This document shows, in pieces, positions 58,960 to 64,000 of a DNA stretch of 64,000 nucleotides. The notes under the pieces were generated by a model. That model had not been told where the DNA came from and did no database searches. It saw nothing but the letters and a program-made list of their open reading frames with translations. Origin of the DNA: Oscillospiraceae bacterium (lineage in GTDB: Bacteria > Bacillota > Clostridia > Oscillospirales > Ruminococcaceae); NCBI GenBank assembly GCA_017461245.1, contig JAFTYW010000024.1, positions 1 through 64,000 of the forward strand, in the 5' to 3' direction. Each line of letters begins with the position of its first letter. Position 1 is the first letter of the stretch. The position numbers were made by a program, and so were the translations under genes.

Positions 58960-60156
58960 ATGGTTTTAAAAAATCAAGATGATTTGTTTAATGTTTGTGC
59001 CGCCGCTCTTTTTTCTAAAAAAATTGAGATAAAAAAGCTTGATTTTTTCAAAATAGTTAAAGAAGCAAAGCTTCAAGCTGTGTTGCCACTGGTAGAAAAT
59101 AAGATTTTTGTTCACTACAAAGATGCACACGAAGAAGCTATGAAAATTGTGTCCAAAAACATTCAGGTCTTTTGTGCGCATGAAGAAGTGCATAGGCTCC
59201 TTACCAACAACAAGGTGCCTTATGTGGTGCTTAAAGGGGTGGCGTCAGCATCCTACTATAAAGAGCCTGTGCTGAGAACTATGGGAGATGTTGATCTTTT
59301 TGTTGCTGCTGACGATTTTGATAAATGCGATAAACTGCTTTGTTCAATTGGGTATATAAAAGAGAAGGATGCTGAACTTAGAACAAATCACGTTGCATTT
59401 AGAAAACGCGTTGGTAACAATAATATTGTGTGTGAGCTTCACCACAAGATAAACGGCGTGCCGGACAATGATGCAAATGTTATCAATAAATATCTTGAAA
59501 ATATTTTTGACAAGGCGTACTTGTATAGTTCGCAAAACAGCGCCTGCATTGTGCCAAGCACATTTCATCACGGGATTATTTTATTGCTTCACACGGCATC
59601 TCATTTGACAAGCGAGGGGATAGGGCTTCGTCACCTGTGCGACTGGGCGGTGTTTGTAAATAGTCTTTCAAATGATGAGTTTGTTAAGGTGTTTGAAAAG
59701 CCGCTGAAAGAAATGGGGCTCTGGCGCTTTGCTCGGTTGATTACCCTTTGCTGTGCTCGATATTTGGGTTGTGACTGCAAAGATTGGGCAGGAGAGGCAG
59801 ATGATGAGCTGCTTGAAGCTATCATTGCTGATGTTCTTGATGGCGGAAATTTTGGATTTAAGGATAATGACCGTTGTCATCAAATAAAATATATAAAACA
59901 TAGAAATGATAAAACCGTAGACGGAAAAAAATCGTTGTTTCAGGCTTTGTTCACCATAAACTCAAAGGCTAAACATAAGTGCAAATTCGTTAGGAAACAT
60001 AAATGGCTGCTGCCGATAGGTTGGGTAGTTGTTGTGTTCAATTATATTTGGCTTGTTTTAAGCGGAAAACGAAAGCTTGACAGCTTTTCAACTATCGACA
60101 GAGCCAATGCTCGAAAAAAAATATACAGTGAATTTCATTTGTATAAACCCGAGTAA
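58960..60156 (+). CDS. Nucleotidyltransferase-fold protein (NTP_transf_5-like)
   Basis: 398 residues. NNKVPYVVLKGVASASYYKEPVLRTMGDVDLFVAADDFDKC (split here as NKVPYVVLKGVAS and RTMGDVDLFV) carries the GxVDLxV nucleotidyltransferase metal motif. CELHHKINGV and LLLHTASHLTSEGIGLRHLCDWA are further family blocks. Such proteins are common at the end of capsule and EPS loci and are of unknown function. The C-terminal helix (WLLPIGWVVVVFNYIWLVLSG) looks membrane-bound. It follows a 94-base AT-rich gap and ends at a strong terminator, closing the glycan locus. Confidence 0.82.
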   Translation: MVLKNQDDLFNVCAAALFSKKIEIKKLDFFKIVKEAKLQAVLPLVENKIFVHYKDAHEEAMKIVSKNIQVFCAHEEVHRLLTNNKVPYVVLKGVASASYYKEPVLRTMGDVDLFVAADDFDKCDKLLCSIGYIKEKDAELRTNHVAFRKRVGNNNIVCELHHKINGVPDNDANVINKYLENIFDKAYLYSSQNSACIVPSTFHHGIILLLHTASHLTSEGIGLRHLCDWAVFVNSLSNDEFVKVFEKPLKEMGLWRFARLITLCCARYLGCDCKDWAGEADDELLEAIIADVLDGGNFGFKDNDRCHQIKYIKHRNDKTVDGKKSLFQALFTINSKAKHKCKFVRKHKWLLPIGWVVVVFNYIWLVLSGKRKLDSFSTIDRANARKKIYSEFHLYKPE

Positions 60157-60159
60157 TCA

Positions 60160-60196
60160 AAAACGGGCTGCTAAATTTAGCAGCCCTTTTTTTATT
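60160..60196 (+). terminator. Terminator of the surface-glycan locus
   Basis: Perfect stem GGGCTGCTAAA/TTTAGCAGCCC (60165-60186) and T8. Confidence 0.92.
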
Positions 60197-60245
60197 TTGT
60201 TTATTTTTTTGATCCCTGCCCAAAATAGTTTTGGGAGGGATTTTT

Positions 60246-61016
60246 TTGTATTACAATAAGGTTGAAATTTGCGGTGTCAACACCGCAAAGCTTAAGGTTT
60301 TGAAAGAGGCTGAGAAGATCGAGCTTCTTAAAAAAATGCACGCTGGAGACAAAAGCGCCCGCGACAAGCTTATTGAGGGTAATTTGAGACTTGTTTTGAG
60401 CGTTATCCAGCGTTTTTTGAACAGAAATGAAAACCTTGACGATTTGTTTCAGGTTGGCTGTATCGGACTTATAAAGTCAATCGACAACTTTGATATATCA
60501 CAAAATGTTCGTTTTTCAACCTATGCAGTTCCTATGATAATCGGCGAGATCCGTAGGTATCTTCGCGACAACAACAGTATACGCGTCAGCCGTTCTCTGC
60601 GCGACACGGCATATAAGGCTATGCAGGCAAAGGAGGCCTTGACCGCAAGACTTGGCAGAGAGGCAACAGTCAGCGAGATTGCCGCCGAACTTAAAATGGA
60701 AACGGTCGACGTTGTTATGGCGCTTGAGGCGATAGTTGAGCCGATGTCACTCTACGACCCGATTTATTCCGACGGCGGTGATACCATCTATGTTCTTGAT
60801 CAGGTGAGGGACAAAAACGACGACTCGACCTGGCTTGAGGAGCTAAATATTCGCGATGCCATTCACTCGCTTGGCGATAGGGAAAAGAAGATACTTTCAA
60901 TGCGCTTTCTTGACGGTAGAACACAAATGGAAGTTGCAAGTGAGATTGGTATCTCACAGGCTCAGGTATCAAGACTTGAAAAAGGCGCATTAGATAAGAT
61001 AAAAAGCCGATTATAA
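60246..61016 (+). CDS. sigG: RNA polymerase sporulation sigma factor SigG
   Basis: 256 residues. The forespore-specific late sigma factor. The N-terminus YYNKVEICGVNTAKLKVL is the SigG hallmark (it contains the region that anti-sigma factors contact). Regions 2 (DDLFQVGCIGLIKSIDNFD, RFSTYAVPMIIGEIRRYLRD) and 3-4 (HSLGDREKKILSMRFLDGRTQMEVASEIGISQAQVSRLEK) follow. TTG start 60246: GGGAGGGA lies 5-6 bases upstream, with a run of T between; a TTG at 60231 is in the ribosome site. It ends convergently on sigF and shares TTATAA (61011-61016) with its stop. Confidence 0.95.
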   Translation: MYYNKVEICGVNTAKLKVLKEAEKIELLKKMHAGDKSARDKLIEGNLRLVLSVIQRFLNRNENLDDLFQVGCIGLIKSIDNFDISQNVRFSTYAVPMIIGEIRRYLRDNNSIRVSRSLRDTAYKAMQAKEALTARLGREATVSEIAAELKMETVDVVMALEAIVEPMSLYDPIYSDGGDTIYVLDQVRDKNDDSTWLEELNIRDAIHSLGDREKKILSMRFLDGRTQMEVASEIGISQAQVSRLEKGALDKIKSRL

Positions 61017-61682
61017 CAGCATTTTCTCTCTCATTGCGGCAAGGAGCTTTTTTTCGCGGCGTGAGACCTGCACTTGAGTCATATTAAGCTCACGCGCCGT
61101 TTCGGTCTGGGTCTTGTTTTTAAAATAACGCAAAACAATCAGCTTTTTATCGTCATCTGCCATTTTGGACATAATTTGAGAGAGCGAACGGATGTTTACT
61201 ATCCTATCCTCATCAGACTCAACTAAAACATCTATCTGCCCGCCGCCCTCCTCATCACTTTCAGTGAGAGATAGGGGAAGGTGAGAGGCTGAGAGTGCCT
61301 CTGCCGCCTCGGCGGGCGTGATACCAAGCTCCTCTGCAATTTGCGAAACTGTAGGTTCGCTGCCCAGCTTTAGCGTCAGCCGTTCTCTTACCTTGGTAAC
61401 TTTTAGAGAAAGTTCCTTGAGAGAGCGGCTCATTTTTATGCTTCCGCCGTCGCGAAACAGCCTTTTTATTTCTCCGAGAATGACCGGCACTGCATAGGTC
61501 GAAAACTTTACACCCCTGTCAAAGTCAAAGGCATCGTAAGCCTTTACAAGCCCCATGCAACCCGCTTGAAAAAGGTCGTCGTACTCGATTCCGCGCCCTT
61601 TGAAACGGTGAGCGCAGGAGTGAACGAGACCTATGTTCTGGCTTATAGCCTCATCTCGCGATAGTGATAATGTGCCGTTCAT
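61011..61682 (-). CDS. sigF: RNA polymerase sporulation sigma factor SigF
   Basis: 223 residues. The first forespore sigma factor, held inactive by SpoIIAB until SpoIIAA is dephosphorylated after septation. Region 2 is YDDLFQAGCMGLVKAYDAFD with RFSTYAVPVILGEIKRLFRD-type spelling (KFSTYAVPVILGEIKRLF), region 3 SRSLKELSLKVTKVRERLT, and region 4 ends NMTQVQVSRREKKLLAAMREK. It overlaps spoIIAB by 4 bases. Third gene of spoIIAA-spoIIAB-sigF; activates sigG in turn, and sigG is directly opposite. Confidence 0.96.
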   Translation of the reverse strand: MNGTLSLSRDEAISQNIGLVHSCAHRFKGRGIEYDDLFQAGCMGLVKAYDAFDFDRGVKFSTYAVPVILGEIKRLFRDGGSIKMSRSLKELSLKVTKVRERLTLKLGSEPTVSQIAEELGITPAEAAEALSASHLPLSLTESDEEGGGQIDVLVESDEDRIVNIRSLSQIMSKMADDDKKLIVLRYFKNKTQTETARELNMTQVQVSRREKKLLAAMREKMLL

Positions 61683-62122
61683 CTGCGCTCAGCTTTTTTC
61701 GAAAGAATTTTTTCAAGCACAACGCTTGTCCCCTTGCCGACCTTGGAACGCACCCTCATCTTATCGGTAAAACTCTGCATAACAGAAAAACCAAGCCCCG
61801 AGCGCTCCTCGTCGGGCAGGGTGGTGAAAAGAGGCTCGATGGCCTTTTCAATGTCCTCGATGCCGCAACCCTTGTCCTTTATCGTAACGACGACTCGCCT
61901 GTTAGGGTAGATTTTTGTATGTATTGTAATAGTGCCGATGGTATCTCGGTAGGCGTGAACAATGCAGTTTGTAACCGCTTCGGAAACGGCTGTTTTTATG
62001 TCCGCAATTTCGGCGGCGGTGGGGTCAAGAGATGATATGAAGGATGCAACCGCAACCCTTGCAAATCCCTCGTTTACCGATAAACTCTGAAAGCTTACTT
62101 TCATTTGATTTTCGCTTTTCAA
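61679..62122 (-). CDS. spoIIAB: Anti-sigma-F factor SpoIIAB
   Basis: 147 residues, GHKL-fold kinase. Binds SigF and phosphorylates SpoIIAA. N box IKTAVSEAVTNCIVHAY, G1 box IKDKGCGIEDI and G2 box RSGLGFSVMQSF are all present; LPDEERSGLGF is the ATP lid. Four-base overlaps on both sides with spoIIAA and sigF show translational coupling, which keeps partners near stoichiometric. Confidence 0.96.
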   Translation of the reverse strand: MKSENQMKVSFQSLSVNEGFARVAVASFISSLDPTAAEIADIKTAVSEAVTNCIVHAYRDTIGTITIHTKIYPNRRVVVTIKDKGCGIEDIEKAIEPLFTTLPDEERSGLGFSVMQSFTDKMRVRSKVGKGTSVVLEKILSKKAERR

Positions 62123-62451
62123 TTTAACTCCTCCTTAGAAGCTGTTTGCTTTATGTTTACAATCGAGTCAAGCCCCGCAATGCGCATAACCCGCTTTAAG
62201 TAAGCGGACGCCTCGGTTATTGTAATAACACCGCCGTACGAGCTTGCAAGTCGGTATCGGCCCATAACAAGCCCGATCCCCGAACTGTCCATAAATGTAA
62301 CGTCCTTAAAATCCAAAACCACCTCTTTTGGATGGATTTTCATAATTTCCGTGTCAGCCTGCTCTCTGATTTGAACGCAGCTGTGGTGGTCGATTTCGCC
62401 CGATAGATAAACTGTCAGCTTGTCCTCATCTTGAGTAATTTTTGCCGGCAT
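62119..62451 (-). CDS. spoIIAA: Anti-sigma-F factor antagonist SpoIIAA
   Basis: 110 residues, STAS domain. The phosphorylation site serine is in FMDSSGIGLVMGRYRL, with the typical YLSGEIDHHSCVQIREQAD opening. Dephosphorylated SpoIIAA releases SigF from SpoIIAB. ATG 62451 is chosen, with GGAGG 8 bases ahead; a GTG at 62460 is part of that site. Upstream is the folC terminator, so the operon has its own promoter, probably SigH-dependent by family precedent; I did not identify the boxes. Confidence 0.95.
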   Translation of the reverse strand: MPAKITQDEDKLTVYLSGEIDHHSCVQIREQADTEIMKIHPKEVVLDFKDVTFMDSSGIGLVMGRYRLASSYGGVITITEASAYLKRVMRIAGLDSIVNIKQTASKEELN

Positions 62452-62482
62452 ACTTTGCACCTCCGTTTTTTTGCAGCAAAAA

Positions 62483-62516
62483 AGCCGCTATCCTTTTATT
62501 TAAAAGGATAGCGGCT
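62483..62516 (-). terminator. Terminator after folC (minus strand)
   Basis: AGCCGCTATCCTTTT / AAAAGGATAGCGGCT; read on the minus strand it is followed by TTTTTTGCTG. Confidence 0.88.
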
Positions 62517-62551
62517 TATCTTTAAAAATTTTGTCAAAACGCGCTGAAAAA

Positions 62552-63826
62552 TTAAATAATTGATAAAATCGTTTGGCGTACCTCGCCTGCAATGTAGAGC
62601 GAGCCCCAGCATAGTAGAACGTCGCCCTCACAAAGTTTGCTGAAGGCAAGCTTTGCTCCCTCTGAAACTGATGGAGCAGCGGCGCTGTCGGGGCAGTACC
62701 TAGATAAAGTGTCACGAAGTTCCTCGGCAGAAAGCGCACGCGGGTTTTCGGGAGTTACCGTAACAATGCTCTTGCAAATCGGGGCAATAAGTTCTGCGGC
62801 AGAGGAGTAGTCCTTGTCGCGAAGCATTCCGCAAACCGAAACGATTTTGCCCGAAAATTGCTCAACAAAACTGTAAAGGGCTTTTACTTTATCGGCGTTG
62901 TGCGCGCCGTCTATGATAACAAGCGGCTTTTCGCTTATAACTTCAAGCCTTGCAGGGCATAAAACGGCAGAAATGCCTCTTTTTATGCTCTCGCAGTCCA
63001 GGTCAAATCCACAGGTGCTGAGCTGTTTTACGGCAGTTATGGCGGTTATGGCGTTGTAGATCTGATGCTCGCCCGCCATATTAACGGTGTAGCTTTCGCT
63101 CTCGTAGCTAAACTGCGACGAGCCGACGGAAAGCTTGACATCTGTTAAACTGTCAAGAGAGGGGATAGTGAGAGAGGAATTTCGCTCTCTGCAAATCTCT
63201 GAAATAACCTGCTTCGCCTGCGCCTTTTGCATAGGATAGCAAACGGTAGGGCAGCCGTTTTTGATAATTCCGCACTTTTCAAATGCAATCTTGTCAATGG
63301 TGTCACCGAGATAATCGGTGTGGTCAAGACCGATCGAGGTTATGACTGAAACAAGCGGATTTTCTATTATGTTGGTGGCATCAAACCTGCCGCCCATTCC
63401 AACCTCTAAAACAACAACGTCGCATTTTTGCTGCTTGAAGTAAAGAAAACCTAAAGCCGTGTTAAACTCAAACTCGGTTATGACCTGCCCGTCGCGGTTA
63501 ATTTCCTCAACCAAGGGGATAAGGCGCTCTACAAGCGAGCAGAACTCATCTTTGTCTATAACCTCTCCGTTAACTTGAAATCGCTCGCGAAAATCAATTA
63601 TATAAGGCGAGGTGTAAAGCCCGACACGCAGTCCTGCTTCTTTTAAAATAGCGGCGCAATAGCTTGCGGTCGAGCCTTTGCCGCTTGTGCCTGCAATGTG
63701 AATGAATTTGAGGTCTTTTTGAGGATTTCCTGCAAGAGAAACAAGCCGGGAAACTCTGTCGAGTCCCGGCTTGGAGCCAAACTTTGATAATGAATGAATA
63801 TAATCTAAAGCCTTAGCGTAATCCAT
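62552..63826 (-). CDS. folC: Folylpolyglutamate synthase / dihydrofolate synthase
   Basis: 425 residues, Mur-ligase fold. Adds glutamates to (dihydro)folate with ATP. P-loop is HIAGTSGKGSTASYCAAIL near residues 43-61. GLYTSPYIIDFRERFQVNG is the omega-loop block; VLEVGMGGRFDATNI and ISVITSIGLDHTDYLGDT are metal and ATP sites. The ATG at 63826 has AAGGACAG upstream and is preferred to an extension of 16 residues that overlaps valS. It begins 1 base after the valS stop, the usual valS-folC pair of Firmicutes. Confidence 0.95.
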   Translation of the reverse strand: MDYAKALDYIHSLSKFGSKPGLDRVSRLVSLAGNPQKDLKFIHIAGTSGKGSTASYCAAILKEAGLRVGLYTSPYIIDFRERFQVNGEVIDKDEFCSLVERLIPLVEEINRDGQVITEFEFNTALGFLYFKQQKCDVVVLEVGMGGRFDATNIIENPLVSVITSIGLDHTDYLGDTIDKIAFEKCGIIKNGCPTVCYPMQKAQAKQVISEICRERNSSLTIPSLDSLTDVKLSVGSSQFSYESESYTVNMAGEHQIYNAITAITAVKQLSTCGFDLDCESIKRGISAVLCPARLEVISEKPLVIIDGAHNADKVKALYSFVEQFSGKIVSVCGMLRDKDYSSAAELIAPICKSIVTVTPENPRALSAEELRDTLSRYCPDSAAAPSVSEGAKLAFSKLCEGDVLLCWGSLYIAGEVRQTILSII

Positions 63827-63827
63827 C

Positions 63828-64000
63828 TTATCTGTCCTTAGTGATTTTTGCGATACTCTCTTTGACTTTTTCAAGCCTCTCTAAGCTCTTTGCAAGCTTT
63901 TGGCGCTCAGCCTCAACAACTGCGGCGGGGGCGCGGCTTACAAAGTTCTCGTTAGAAAGCTTGCCGCTCAACACGTCGTAGTCCTTCTGGCAAGCCTTAA
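63828..64000 (-). CDS. valS: Valine--tRNA ligase, C-terminal end only
   Basis: About 56 codons are in the window. The translated end includes DYDVLSGKLSNENFVSRAP and AAVVEAERQKLAKSLERLEK, the C-terminal coiled-coil arm of ValRS that contacts tRNA. The gene enters from the right edge and stops with TAA at 63830-63828, one base before the folC start. The rest of the gene lies outside. Confidence 0.88.
   Translation of the reverse strand, partial: KACQKDYDVLSGKLSNENFVSRAPAAVVEAERQKLAKSLERLEKVKESIAKITKDR

Overview
The window looks like a chromosomal segment of an anaerobic, endospore-forming member of the Clostridia, most likely a gut Oscillospirales/Ruminococcaceae-type organism. The supporting features are pyruvate:ferredoxin oxidoreductase, the spoIIAA-spoIIAB-sigF operon next to sigG, YunB, a LysM-GH18 spore-cortex-type hydrolase, a T-box leader, a glycine riboswitch, a small SRP RNA, frequent TTG/GTG starts with strong AGGAGG-type ribosome binding sites, and many genes for plant or host glycans. 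The lineage assignment is inference from gene content; no database was searched.

Layout. 1-2.9 kb: the 3' part of nifJ, interrupted by an in-frame TAA. 3-7.1 kb: a short-chain dehydrogenase, an unknown protein, SRP RNA, tRNA-Ser(GGA), and a glycine riboswitch with terminators ahead of an amino-acid permease, then an amidase-fold protein. 7.2-18.6 kb: an accessory carbohydrate region with a GH78-like rhamnosidase, a YitT protein and an AraC regulator divergent from a four-gene operon (esterase, GH4 enzyme with the CHEV motif, two tandem paralogues of unknown function). A second unit on the other strand holds a short AraC protein, a PnuC-like transporter and an Asp-box (sialidase-fold) protein. 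Between these units lie a MITE-like inverted-repeat element and a striking run of consecutive hairpins.

18.7-28.3 kb: spore-type hydrolase, then tepA-ftsK-comEC-like-DUF3006 on the minus strand, a sialate-esterase-like SGNH hydrolase, a degenerate signal-peptidase-like membrane protein, three small unknown proteins, a YfcE phosphodiesterase and a membrane protein. 28.4-37 kb: cell-shape and division genes zapA-U32 peptidase, mreB, mreC, mreD, mrdA, a solitary MinD-like ATPase and mgsA. 36.9-41.9 kb: a His-specific T-box leader, hisS-aspS, a DUF378 protein, a flavin reductase and yunB.

42.1-60.2 kb: one long, AT-rich surface-glycan locus transcribed on the plus strand. It starts with Pgl-like genes (aminotransferase, phosphoglycosyl transferase, acetyltransferase, GalNAc-transferase-like GT4) and UDP-HexNAc dehydrogenase/epimerase genes. 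It continues with ATP-grasp enzymes, glycosyltransferases, an EpsG/Wzy-like polymerase, a pyruvyltransferase, a Wzx flippase and a nucleotidyltransferase. One glycosyltransferase begins with a (AT)9 tract that puts its start codon out of frame with the body, the hallmark of a phase-variable gene in its OFF state. 60.2-64 kb: sigG converging on the spoIIA operon, then folC and the 3' end of valS. No rRNA, CRISPR array, insertion sequence or prophage was seen.
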